Shown here: in pieces, positions 42,037-54,700 of the stretch | Layout: every line of letters starts with the position of its first letter | How positions within the stretch are numbered: the stretch's first letter is position 1 | Assembly (NCBI GenBank): GCA_000328365.1 | Contig: KB303020.1 | Location: 223,188-287,187 of the forward strand | Direction: 5' to 3' | DNA length: 64,000 bases | Source of the DNA: Capitella teleta | Taxonomy: Eukaryota; Annelida; Polychaeta; Capitellidae | Notes under the pieces: model-generated | What the model was told of the DNA's origin: nothing | Databases searched by the model: none | What the model saw: only the letters and a program-made list of their open reading frames with translations | Translations under genes and position numbers: made by a program

Positions 42037-42418
42037 TATGTTTTTTACTCAACTGCATATCAAGTACTTGATTGTGGTTGCAGAATTGGAATCCAGCTAA
42101 GTTTGCTACATATTACTACGTGTAGTAATAATATCCTGGCTCCTGGCTTTAGTTTCTCGTTTACCCAGCCATTAGTAGTGAGGTTTAAAAGGTTGTCGGT
42201 TCCTTGTGACCTTAGAGCACCAATGTAAAATTTCAAGACAAGTAATTCTTAAAAGGTTTAGACGCACCGAAATTACGCTAATTTATCTATGGTTGTAGAG
42301 CTCTGTTACCTATCATAACGTAATTCTATATCAAAATCATAATGTCACCAAAATCATAACGCCCCATGGCCATCTAGCGGATGTTGCGAAAACCATATTG
42401 GCCCGCTAAATCAAAACA

Positions 42419-44478
42419 ATGGCCAATGACCACGATGATAATTCACCTAAGAAGATGGGTTCTACAACATCGAAACAAGACGATCTGATCACAATCGATG
42501 GGTCTGGTGATGAAGCGGTATGTTTTCTTTTATGCACCACGTAGGCTGACTAATAGTCGTGTTTTCAGTCATTCATATAATTCGATGTATTCAATTATCG
42601 CCCAATACTCGGGTAGGGAGAAACTTGAGACGTTATGATTCTTTAATTGAACTCGTTCTAATTATTGAGTTCCATTATTTATTTTGTATTTAAGTTGAAT
42701 AATTTGATATGAAGAGGTACAGATGGATAGCAAACTATTAATTTGTATATCATTATTTTACAGATGATAATGCTTTCAATTATCAATGTTATTTCAGTCG
42801 TCACAAGATGATTCAGTGAGCATCAGCACTGAGAGTTTAGCAGAAGATGGTTCAAGGAGCGTCACTCCTACATCTCAGATGCGCAAACGTAACATTAAGG
42901 GCAAGTTCAAGAGGAATAAACTGCAGTATAAATGCTCAACGTACCTCAAGGTATGAAAAGCAAGTGATGTTCTTGTTGAATCATGGCGTCATTCCCCAGG
43001 AGGATCACGGTCAACCCGTGTTCGGCGTTCAGTTCAACTACCACACAAAGGACGGAGATCCCGTTCTCTTTGCAACCGTTGGCAGCAATCGTGTAAGCAG
43101 CCTTGGCCCATGCATGATGACCATGAATGATCTTGATCTCCAGGTGACAGTGTATGAATGTGAGGAAAGCGGCAAGATCACCCTTGTACAGGCATACATA
43201 GACGCTGATGCGGACGAGAGTTTCTACACTTGCGCCTGGACATATGATGACGTCAGCCATGAACCCCTGCTTGTTGCGGCTGGTGCTAGGGGCATCATTC
43301 GCTTCCTTAGTCCAATTAGCATGCACTGTGTCAAGGTTTGATCAAGTGGCATTATGACCTCTTTTCGAGTGTTTGTTCTCTTGAAGCATTTCATTGGCCA
43401 TGGGCAGTCGGTGAATGAGCTCAAATTCCACCCCAAGGATCCCAACATCCTTATGTCAGTCAGCAAAGGTGAAATTTATACCATGTACGTTGAGATCATT
43501 GTTTATCGTCTATTAATTAGATCACGCTTTACGGTTATGGAATTGTAAGACAGATGTTTGTGTTGTGATTTTCGGAGGAGTTGATGGTCATCGTGATGAA
43601 GTTCTCTCTGGCGTGAGTCTTGTTCTGAGTTGACGTTCTCTTGGTTGACCTTGGTGTTGACCTTCGGTTTCAGGACATCAACCTTGAAGGCACGATGATT
43701 GTATCATGTGGTATGGATCACTCGCTGAAGATATGGCGTATTGACAAAGCAGAAATCACAAATGCCATTGAAGAATCCTACAAATACACAGCCAATAAAA
43801 CCAACAAGTATGTTATGAACAATCTGTTCAACAATGTATGCTAACTGGGCATCCGAAGAACGTTTAAAACAGTGGCTCAACACTACCCCGATTTCTCAAC
43901 ACGAGACATTCACCGGAATTACGTTGATTGTGTCAAGTGGATGGGCAAAGTTGTCCTCTCAAAAGTACACCTATTTTTCTCTATGTTCATGCAATGCAAT
44001 TGTTTTTCCTGCTGCAGTCGTGTGAGAATCGCATTGTCTGTTGGAAGCCTGGCAGTTTGGATGATCTGGACTTCACCCTGAAGCCAACCGACTCCAGCGT
44101 TTCCATCTTGCATCAGTTTGACTTTAAGGAATGTGACATTTGGTTCATGCGTTTCTCCATGGATTTCTGGCAGAGGGTCGGTCTCCACCCAAATTAGAGT
44201 GACAATTTTTCAACTTCTCTTCAGATTCTAGCCATGGGGACTCAGTATGGACGTGTGTTTGTTTGGGACATAGACGTGGATGACCCAACGTTAGCCAGGT
44301 AGGCTTAGTATCACTACCAAGCCAGCCATTGATCATGGTGTTCCCTTTCAGAGCCACAGTTCTTACTCACAGCAAATGCGGTTCAGCCGTTCGACAAACA
44401 AATCTCAGCAAAAATGGCTCAATTCTTATCTACGTTTGTGACGATTCCACTGTGTGGCGGTGGGATCGCGTTAGGTGA
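42419..44478 (+). CDS. EED: EED, WD40 subunit of Polycomb repressive complex 2
   Basis: EED binds H3K27me3 and stimulates EZH2 methyltransferase in the nucleus. Eleven exons: 42419-42517, 42798-42950, 43000-43092, 43144-43335, 43387-43468, 43521-43612, 43674-43807, 43859-43964, 44018-44176, 44225-44298, 44352-44478; 436 aa (human 441). Conserved blocks: [117 protein letters not shown] and [13 protein letters not shown]. Of the H3K27me3 aromatic cage known in human EED (Phe97, Tyr148, Trp364, Tyr365), the first three are kept and the last is Phe here (IWF for IWY). Introns after the first are only 48-61 nt. AATAAA at 44530-44535 is the likely poly(A) signal. Confidence 0.97.
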
Positions 44479-44673
44479 TGAGAATCGTTCACTTGCCAGA
44501 TTTGCATTTTAACCCCAGTAGTCTTTTTGAATAAATGTTGCTCTGTTAGGAACACCCGTCTTAGTTTGTCTTCTGTTATTGAACATATTGTTGAATAACC
44601 GCTGCGGACATTTCAAGGCATTTATTTCCAGACCTGATTAAAAATTATTTAATGAAATGAAACAAATCCAGAT
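44479..44673. other. Short convergent 3' interval, EED (+) and OCIAD1-like (-)
   Basis: Only 195 bases separate the stop codons. AATAAA at 44530-44535 serves EED; TTTATT at 44621-44626 reads AATAAA on the minus strand, 48 bases after the OCIAD stop. The two signals face past each other, so the 3' UTRs could overlap if cleavage is late. Confidence 0.75.
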
Positions 44674-45714
44674 TCACTCTTCTATGATATCTCCATAAGA
44701 ATTCCTCCTAACCGGTTTGCCTGAAAATTGAATAATAGAAAAAGATTTCTAAAATACTACACCTCAATATCTCACTTGGCGGAAGAGGAGGTGGGGCTGG
44801 TCGGACCTCCTCCTTTCGTCCCGAGCCAGCACTGTAGTAACCGTCCCTGTCAGGAGGGGGCGCTGCTCCCGGGGTGCGCCCTGCAATGCGTTTGCGCTCA
44901 TACTCCTCTCTGTTAATCCTGCGCAATTCTTCAAAAGATGTTTTCTCAGTCGTTGAAGCAGTTTTCTTTTCCTCTGGCAATGCTGATCCTAAAGGGAAAG
45001 CATGCAACAACTGAAGACGCGCACGTTATGCTTTCTCACTGTCCACAGTCGGCATGAATTCCGGATCAAATCCCTTGATGGTGACATTCTTATCTGAATC
45101 GATATCGTAACTGCGAAGATCATCAGATAATTTCACAGGAAGAGAACTGGTCTCCTCTTCCTCAGCGTCATCCAGTCCAGTGCCTCTGTATGAACGTAAA
45201 TTTAATCTCACTTCTGATATACCAAGATCTTTGCTCACTTTGTTGATGGAATGAAGGGATTGCCTTGCATGTGCTTGAACTGCTTCCGGATGTTTCCTCG
45301 CTCCTCAGCCAGCAGCTTCTGCATGCAAGTGCTGGCATACGAGATGCGACCAAGGATATAGCCGGAGATGGCTGACACAACGCCCCCTGCAATGCACACA
45401 ATGCATGCATGATGCACACACCATCAAATGCACACACCTCTTATAGTGGGGGAGAACCCCATGCCTCCTGCTGGGTTCCTTTTAAGACTTGACATCCCAA
45501 GCAGAACTGCTGAGATCGGAAGAACTGAGGAAGAGAAAATGATGAGTAAGCAGGTGGGTTAAGGTGACTAACCTCTGTATCGGAGGGCTTCTTCGCGACA
45601 TTCCTTCAAAACCTTCAGGTCAAATTCATTCGGTTCAAGTTTCACTTTCTCTGGACCTCTTCCCTGAGGAGACAGAGGTGTGCTTGGCTGGCCTTCAACC
45701 GGCTGAGGGAGTTG
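44674..45714 (-). CDS. OCIAD1: OCIA-domain protein (OCIAD1/Asrij-like), first exon not found
   Basis: OCIAD proteins are small membrane proteins of endosomes and mitochondria; OCIAD1/Asrij promotes JAK/STAT signalling and stem-cell maintenance in other animals. Minus-strand exons: 45714-45573, 45524-45438, 45386-45239, 45185-45040, 44988-44776, 44720-44674; 260 residues to the stop (human OCIAD1 245). The OCIA domain spans the first three exons: NEFDLKVLKECREEALRYR, PILSAVLLGMSSLKRNP, a hydrophobic GGVVSAISGYILGRISYAST and CMQKLLAEERGNIRK. The C-half is acidic then Arg/Pro-rich and ends RRNSYGDIIEE. The intron between the third and fourth exons is 53 nt and resolves an apparent stop at 45237. 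The segment before 45714 is open and in phase but no start codon with good context was found, so a short upstream exon is missing. Confidence 0.88.
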
Positions 45715-48700
45715 CTACAAGAAAACATTGCCATGAAATTCCCTTCAAGACACAGAGTAGTGAGAGCAGTAGACAAGAGATATGTACAACGATCTGAGAG
45801 CTGAAAAGTCTAAATTATCCACTACGCTATGGCCCAGTTTTGGTTATTGCATAGTTGCACATTACAGTCAAATTGCCACCGTATCATCAACCTACAGCAC
45901 AAAGCCTCAAATCATAGACCTAGTAAGTATAGTTAGACCGTGCATGGCCCTCAAAAACCCCCGCACGCAGTCAAGCGTATCGGTAAAGCGGCGGAAAAGT
46001 GGTGCAGAGGCATTTCGTTCCGCCGTTGAAGTATGGCTTGACTTAAAGTTCTTTTATATACAAATATATATTTTTTGCTGCAATTGTTTTGCACTATGAT
46101 TTGATCCTGAAGTTTTAAAAGCAGGGAAGAGTGTTAATTGGAAGTGCATGTGGTTGAGTTATACTCAAAGAAATTTTCTTTCCAGAAGAAAAGTACAAGT
46201 ATAAAACTCAAATTTTGATACATTTTGTATTGTAAGTTTGGAGGTGCATGGTTAACTATGAAGTCTTGCCCTTATTCAGAGGTTATTCCTACATTTAGAA
46301 AGGGTATGATTTTTTTGGTCAGATATAGGAGATAATCTATATTAATATGATACTATATTTATAATAATTCTGTTGATTAATTTTCGATTGTGCAGATGAC
46401 ACAGCATGCCAGATAGGGTTAGACAGGAGAGAAAAAAATGAAGCAAAGTGTTTGGAGTTTAGACTAGCTCTAACTAGCAGAGACATGTCTACGAAATAAG
46501 GGCTTATCACAACTGAGCCCCAAGACAGTGGGTTGTGAGTACAATGTAGTCACCTCAACTCAGGCCAGAAAAAGGGTCAAGGCGACAGGGCAAAAGGTCA
46601 CATGATTACTCCGGACTACACAACAGTCACTGACATGTAATAATAGTACATGTGCTCACCTGAGTAATGCAAGGTCTTTATGTCACTGTGAGACAATTGT
46701 TGAGGCGTATTGCCATCATGTGGTTTTGTATAATATCTCAAAAGTCCTGTACTTCCCACATGGCAGACAATAATAATAATATATCATCTCCTCCAGATAG
46801 GTGTTTGGTGTCTTTTTACTCAAGATTTTATGGAAGGCAGGTCAAGGACAGGTGCTCTAGAAACATTTTTATAATCACTGTGACAATCATAGAATACTTT
46901 TATTTTTATTTTATTTCTGTTTTTGCCCAAATGTTATTTTCTGAATGCAATATATGTAAGATTTCGCTTTATAATGTGGTCGAGGCATCCTTATAGCAAA
47001 ATTTGTTCCCCAAGGTGAAGTTTAGGAAATTGCACTAAATGCAGTGAATTAGAAAGCAGAGTTTCAATGGCAGCAACCCATTTAGGTCAGCCAATCTGAT
47101 GAAATCCACCCAAATATAACGCCATATGAAATAAATTTTAGATATATATAACAAGTATCGTGAGAGTGGGTGCATTTCCGTTTCCTGGGAGAATTGAATT
47201 AATGGCTGTGGAAGTACTTCCTTCCGGCTGAATGCTATCCCATAATTCACTCAGCAGTCAGCTGATCAGTTTGACCTATACAGTAGTACAATGTACCTGC
47301 AACTAACAAACGGTGCTGGATCCAAAAAAAAGTATTTGTAGTTCGAGGTGTTCGTTAGTCATGGTTGGGTAAAATTAGGTCACTATGGTAACTCATGCTA
47401 GCTTTGCATCAATTCAGCAATCAACAATAACAGCCATGAAGTATAATGTTTATACATAATTTATTGAATCATTTATCTTTCAATAAAATCTGTTTCAGGG
47501 TGGGTGCATTCATGATTTTTTCGAACAACTTGTCTCGACTTTGCCGCTGAGCCAGCGCTCGCGAGTCGAGGGAGCTTGCCTCTGCTTGCTGCATTAACAT
47601 TTAGCGCCGTCGAGTGACCACGTGCTTACTCCAAAATATTATCTTAACGACGATTGGCTGATTTGACAGGTTAAAGTTAAGCCCAGTTAAACCCAGTTTC
47701 TTTTCAGTTTTCTACTGTGTAAGCATAATTATGACCGCAATTTATTCTCGTATGAACATAACATACATATCAGCCTTAATCATTTTAAATACCTTACAAG
47801 CCTTTACAAACCACCCTTCAGGTGTTATAGGCGCCGCGCACTCGGCCGTCTCAGCGGAATTCTATTAACTTGCAAACAGCAAACAGGCACACAGCAACCT
47901 CGCATGTATAATTACAGCAACCTATATACCCTCAAAACACTGTAGAACATCATTAATAGTGTGCTGTGTGCATTTGCCATAAGATTTTATTATCTTTTAA
48001 TTTAAAAAATGTAAAATTAAAATATTTTATTTCTGAGGGGGGTGTTCGTTGTTCGCATTTCGGGGTGTTTGCTGCTCAGGAATGATTTCCTATTGGTTAA
48101 CATGGGAGTGAGTTGCGTCCAAAGAAAATCATTCGTTAGAGAGGACTGTTTGCTAGAGGTGTGTTTGTTAGTCGCAGGTACATGTACAACTGTATCCATG
48201 TGTAGGAACAAAAACAACATAGCATGCTTTCTCTATATGTATTACTACCTCTATGCCTCAAATGCATTTTCTTCAATTTCAATCCACCATATTTTTGAAA
48301 TGCCATGAGCCATATCTGTCGATCGACTAAGGGCATCCACAAGTTACAACCGAGTAGGGCCTATTAGGTGGAAAATAAGTTGTCTCGTATCCAAGATAAT
48401 AATATTGCTATGTGGTCAATACCAAGTACAAGATCATTGAAGAAGAAAAAATGATCATCAGTGATACATAGCGCATTTTTGATTGTGACCATTGCGCTAC
48501 TAACTAGGGTCGTAATCTCTTTCCAAGATTCTATTGTTACTTAGACCATCAAGATAGCTATTCATGGATCTGCTAGGGTCGGTGTTTGGTTGACAACCTG
48601 ATCCTGGGCTAGTGTCTTGTGCGAATACTCATATCCTGATACCTAACTAGTCACGTAACATGTATTACATTAGGATTATAGGTATGGAGAACACACTGTA

Positions 48701-49305
48701 TTATCGCCCACATGACCTTGCTTGTTAGGCGGCCAATTAATGATATATTGTATCCTAAATCAGTCATAACTAGGATTTGAATATTATTGTGATAAATTTT
48801 CAGGTACTTACACTCATTTTGAATGATTATAAATTACTCAAAATTACAAGAAATCATCTTGAGTCAAAGACAACGAATGAATAGCACCGAACAGAGAATA
48901 GCGAAATGGGCTGTGAATGATAACGTTCGTGCGTTATGATTGCGAAGAGATTCCCGCCATATCACAGACATTCGAGGATTTTGAATATTCGATCAGACCA
49001 TCTGCTGTTAAGTGTCAACAAAGAATTTAGAGAATTGGTGTCAACTTAATTCCGCTCAATTTCATCTACAAGCTTTGATCGAAGTCCACCGTAAGTCAGA
49101 CTCCACTCTGGGAGAGACGAAAAGATGCCCAGTGCCGGGAACGGGGTGACCCAGCTTTGATCGAGCTACATACTGATGTTATTAAACCGTGTGATTGGTT
49201 TATAGCGCTTCAGAAACTCTTACGAGTACGCGTACATTCGATGCAGATTATGGGAGTTTACAAATTTTCCAGTACATTTTATTTATATAATATATATATA
49301 AAGAA

Positions 49306-49405
<100 letters not shown>

Positions 49406-49419
49406 TGGTTTTTGTTTTA

Positions 49420-49530
49420 CTTTTACATTTTATTTTCATTTATCATACATGTACTTTAATTGTATACTGTATTGAAATGTGCATGACAATTAAAGTACAT
49501 GTATGATAAATGAAAATGAAAATGTAAAAT
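49420..49530. repeat. Long hairpin (44-bp arms, 22-nt loop)
   Basis: Left arm 49420-49463 and right arm 49486-49530 are near-perfect reverse complements (one indel), both containing CATACATGTACTTTAATTGT or its complement. The loop is 22 nt. It may be a small foldback element or MITE remnant. A transcribed miRNA-like precursor is possible but there is no evidence of it. Confidence 0.85.
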
Positions 49531-51036
49531 TAAAAAAAAAAAATCAATTGAAACAGATCGATGTTATGAGTTTTTTAAAGCTATCGAGAGGAGTGATTAA
49601 GCGGAGCTGCCGATTGATTAAGAGAATGTTGCAATAAAATGGTACAAGCTAGGTGGAATGATCAACAGTCACCATAATATTTAAAACGAAATTTGGAGGG
49701 TTTCATGAGGTTTTGACTTTGCGAACGAAGACTTCTATTCAATTTATTGGGCACATATGGAGGAATGAGGTCAGATAAGTATGACGGAGCAGAAACATTG
49801 CATGCATACATTTTTAAAAGTTAATAAAAGGAGTTTGCCTTTCCTTTGTATTTACTTGGTCACCATTATTACTGGCATACACTTTATTATTATAGGCTTT
49901 CTTGTATATACATGTATCTAAGGCAGAAAATTAAGTTCTCATATGAAATGAACGGCCGTCAAAAGACAAAGGGTATGAAGAGTAATCAAGGCAATTTATT
50001 GCATAAAACACTTAAACCTCAAGTGAAAGAATGAAATGGACAAAACACAATTAAGAACAAAGAACTGTTTTAAAAAGAGTTTGTGACAACAAAGTAATGG
50101 AGTAAATGTCAGGAAGAAAATATGCCACTGAGCAATGAGAAGGAACACAAACAACATTCACAAACACAACATTCGACCCTCAAAAAAAATCCAAGGTTCA
50201 AATTTCTTAAGAATTTTTTTTCTTGATTAACATTAATTATTACTTTTTGCTTATAAACAGAACAAATACAATTTTAAAATGCATTTCTTTGTTGTATATA
50301 TTTGCATAATTAAATGTTGCGGCCTGAGGGAACAGCTTACACCGCATGTTTGTGGAATTATACATGCATGTTTGAAGTATACACCGATCATCACTGTCAG
50401 AATTATTGAGATGTGTCCTTTTCACCATCATTATATATTATGTCATCATGTTAAGAACCCATGGTCTCAACTGGAATTGAAATGGGAAAGTGGAAACTTG
50501 TTGAATTTCCTGAGATCAAAACAAAAATGAAATGACAAAGGAAAAAAAAAAAAAAAAACATTAAATATTTTCCAAGGCACCTGAATATTTTTTTTCTGAG
50601 TTGTATTTTGTATAATCTCCCAAATATCAAGTGAAAACCTTAAGAGGAAGAAATGTAAACAAAAAGATAAGAAAATTTCAACACCGGAATCTTATTAACA
50701 TTACCACAATGAACAAACAGCTGCACTATATAAAATTTCCTTTCAAATGACTAGATGAAAAGAGCAAAAAGAAAAAGTAATAAAAAATATATTCCAGACT
50801 GCACATCTTCTCATGATGTCAGCAACAGTTTGTAATTATTTTTTTCGATGAACAACATGATAGACTAGAACATGGAGAATTCAGATCTGAGATGAGGCTA
50901 TCATGGTGTCATGTGACACATAAGCGGAAGATGGCAGCTGTTGATTTGGCAGCTCCGTTGGGAGAGCACAGGGTGACGGTAGGGGCAGGAGGTAGGCATC
51001 GCTTGGAACAGAGGGGGAGGGGGAAAGGGGGGGAGG

Positions 51037-51699
51037 NNNNNNNNNNNNNNNNNNNNNNNNNNNNNNNNNNNNNNNNNNNNNNNNNNNNNNNNNNNNNNNN
51101 NNNNNNNNNNNNNNNNNNNNNNNNNNNNNNNNNNNNNNNNNNNNNNNNNNNNNNNNNNNNNNNNNNNNNNNNNNNNNNNNNNNNNNNNNNNNNNNNNNNN
51201 NNNNNNNNNNNNNNNNNNNNNNNNNNNNNNNNNNNNNNNNNNNNNNNNNNNNNNNNNNNNNNNNNNNNNNNNNNNNNNNNNNNNNNNNNNNNNNNNNNNN
51301 NNNNNNNNNNNNNNNNNNNNNNNNNNNNNNNNNNNNNNNNNNNNNNNNNNNNNNNNNNNNNNNNNNNNNNNNNNNNNNNNNNNNNNNNNNNNNNNNNNNN
51401 NNNNNNNNNNNNNNNNNNNNNNNNNNNNNNNNNNNNNNNNNNNNNNNNNNNNNNNNNNNNNNNNNNNNNNNNNNNNNNNNNNNNNNNNNNNNNNNNNNNN
51501 NNNNNNNNNNNNNNNNNNNNNNNNNNNNNNNNNNNNNNNNNNNNNNNNNNNNNNNNNNNNNNNNNNNNNNNNNNNNNNNNNNNNNNNNNNNNNNNNNNNN
51601 NNNNNNNNNNNNNNNNNNNNNNNNNNNNNNNNNNNNNNNNNNNNNNNNNNNNNNNNNNNNNNNNNNNNNNNNNNNNNNNNNNNNNNNNNNNNNNNNNNN
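51037..51699. other. Assembly gap (N)
   Basis: 663 unknown bases, flanked on the left by a G-rich run and on the right by the 3' part of the receptor gene, so the receptor 3' UTR probably extends into it. Confidence 1.
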
Positions 51700-51754
51700 G
51701 ACTTCTGAGAGCGCAAAATGTCATCCATTGTGCAGTACGCGCCTGGCGTTGGCT

Positions 51755-54700
51755 TCACAGTGATTGGCATTCAGCCGGCTGAGCCGCATTAGCCGATTGA
51801 GCCGCATTAGCCGATTGAGCCGCATTAGCCGGTTGGGTGGCATTTCTGCCAAGGGGAGGGGGTTGTAAGCGAAGGACATCAGCTGGCGTGAGTTGCTCTC
51901 CTGATGCAATTTGACCCTAATAGAAGAAAGAAAAAGACCATGTGCATATGCAGCAGCATGGTAGTGAATTGACCTACATTCAGGTTAGTGACCTGGTCCC
52001 CTGGCTGGCTGCTGGGTAGGCTGGTTTGACAGAGATACTCGTTGAAGTAGATTTGGTTCTGCCGCGTCCAGCCTTCTCCATTCTGTGACACTTGTTTCTG
52101 TAAATCATAACGCCAATGCAAACACACACAACCAACAAATGCGCTCTCTCACCCGATCGAGGCGTGGACGCGTAATCTTAACTATCGCATAACCACTAAC
52201 GGTTTTCCCACATTTCCTAAAAAAGAACGCATACCAATATTTGACTCAAAAGCATTTGATTAATATCCTCACTTGAAGAAAGTGATGAATCCAACGGCTA
52301 CGAAGAAAAGTAAGATGAGGCAACCAACAATGATCAACGCCAGTGCAGTTGGAGTCAGCCCTGTAATTCGTAATCACAACGCAATTTATATAATCATAAC
52401 GCCCTCCCTGGAATCATAACGCACCTGAATTTTTGACATGAATCAGGAGAGCTGGCCGGGTGAAGTTACTGCTTCCCCTCAGAGACACGCTCTTCATTCT
52501 CACTGCGTACTCTTGGTCACCGGGTACTCCTCTGATCACATGACTGGTCTCATTCCTCAGCACCCTCTCATGCATCCAATTCTCTGGAAATTCATGAAGA
52601 ATGATAAATAATACAAATAATCAAGACAATTATCTTCATGCAATTAAAACGCTTACCCTGGAGAGCGCAGTTGTCTCTGTTCGAGCAGTAAGAAATGACA
52701 TAATGAGCAATGAAGCCGGTCTTGGAGCATTCAGGAGCACCCCACTCCAAGGAGATTGCGTTAGTCGTCTGCTTGGTTGCAAAGTGCACATCTAGTGGTT
52801 GAGCAACATCTGAAACAAGAATAAATGCATAATGGCATGTTGACATACAATTACAGCACACATGCCTTGGTTTTTGCTACTGACACATTTTGGCCAAAAC
52901 ACACTACTTGTCTGCGAGCCAACCCTCACTGAAATTCCTACTTTGTAATCATAGAAGGGTCTGGAGTCAGTAATGCTAAAGTTGGTCTGCGAACCCGATA
53001 AAACGCGCCACGTCATCGTTTTCTGGAAGAGAGAAAAGTTTATAGAAATATATAAGATTCAATTTTGTTCTCACGTGGCATTTAGTGGCATGAAAACACC
53101 AGTAGATGGTGTAATTGGACGCACGGGGAACAGCAGTCCAGTGGACTTCAACTGTCCTGCCATGACCCTCAGTGATGAAGCCACCGGGTGGAGGTAACAC
53201 TGTGTAAATGACAAGTAAATCCTGGGGTTGGATTGACCTCGGGATAACACACCTTTATGAGCTGCAGGGATGATGATCGGGATCAGAGTAAGGTCCTCAT
53301 TGTATCCCAGCTGCGTCCTGGCATCAACGATGACCTCGTATGCAACGTCCCGCCTCAGTTCAAAGCGGCTGGACACTTCTTCTGCATCACTAATGAGCAG
53401 TGTGCTGTAACGCTCAGTTTGCAAAGGACGATAGCGCAACCGGTATTCAGAAATGACCCCCTGTCTCAGCATAGCAGGAATCGGCTGCAAAGTTAAATTA
53501 TTAATTTTAATTATTCCATTGTGATTAATTTTCTGATTCATTTTTTAGCAGATTCACTATCCAACAAACTGATACAAAAAATGGCCAGTTACAGCCATTG
53601 CAAGTAGCCAACCGTCAGGAAATTGAAAGTTATGAAAAATGATCATTATTTAGCAGCCCGTCTATGACTAATTGGACAATAGATTGATTCATGGATTGAT
53701 TCTTTGGGCTTTTGTGAGTGTCGAGAGACCAATAATGAAATATTCCGTCAGCTATGGATATTATTTTATATAAATTAAAATACAACTTTCTTATATTCGA
53801 TATCTGTGTGATGCGTCACAAATTCCACCAAAAAAAAATGTCAGTTTAAAAAATCAAACGTTGAGCAAAATGACCATGTTACCTTCCAGTATAGATCAAC
53901 GCGACGCATGATTGCACTGCGGTCTGAGAGTTCAAAGCCTCCAGGCGTCAGTTCAGGCGCAGCTGCAGGAACTGCAAATTGAACCCAAAATTATGTGTCA
54001 TTATACAACATGTAATTCCAAACTCACCAGAAGCCGCGGTCTTCACCGAGAGCGTGACGTTGTCACTGGGAAAGCCAGACAGAGGACACTCGTTGGCAGT
54101 TTCGTTGAGAGTGCAAGGAATGCTTAGGATTGAGATTGAGTAGGCACTGAATGGTATTAATCCTGGTTCACTCATGTTGAAAAGGACTGTGGCATGGCAA
54201 CAGTCCTTTGAAGGGCTTTCATCACAACAGTCCCTTTCAACAAACGATACCTGTAAAATATAAACCCCATAAAGATATATTAATCACGTCTTAATATAAA
54301 CTGACTCGTAATCGAGTGCGTTCGAACTCCGACTTGAAGACAATTTGATACATGAGATGCTTGCCTCTGGGCACTCCGGGCGGTTCCTGCCATTCCAGAT
54401 TGATCCAAGTGGAACTCACGCTGAGCACTTTGGCGTTCCTCACAGGGTCTGGCTTCACTTATTAGGGAGAGAAAAAGGAAAGAATAAGAAAAGAAGAATG
54501 AGGAAATTGAGAAATTTCACTCTGTATTTCATTACCATTATTCATAAATAGATTTACTAATGCCCCCGGTTCATATGTAGATGCACTTAAAATCTTATAT
54601 TAAAATCATAACAAGCATATAATTATAATTGATTTATCTCATAAACATAAAGATGAATATACAATATGTACAATAATTGTACACAAAAATGTATATACCA

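Noticed and set aside
45026-45238. Separate small gene on the minus strand starting at 45238
   Set aside because: It is the fourth OCIAD1-like exon plus part of the 53-nt intron read through in one frame.
50892-51782. Open frames across the N gap
   Set aside because: Unknown bases are read as open; there is no evidence for coding in the gap.
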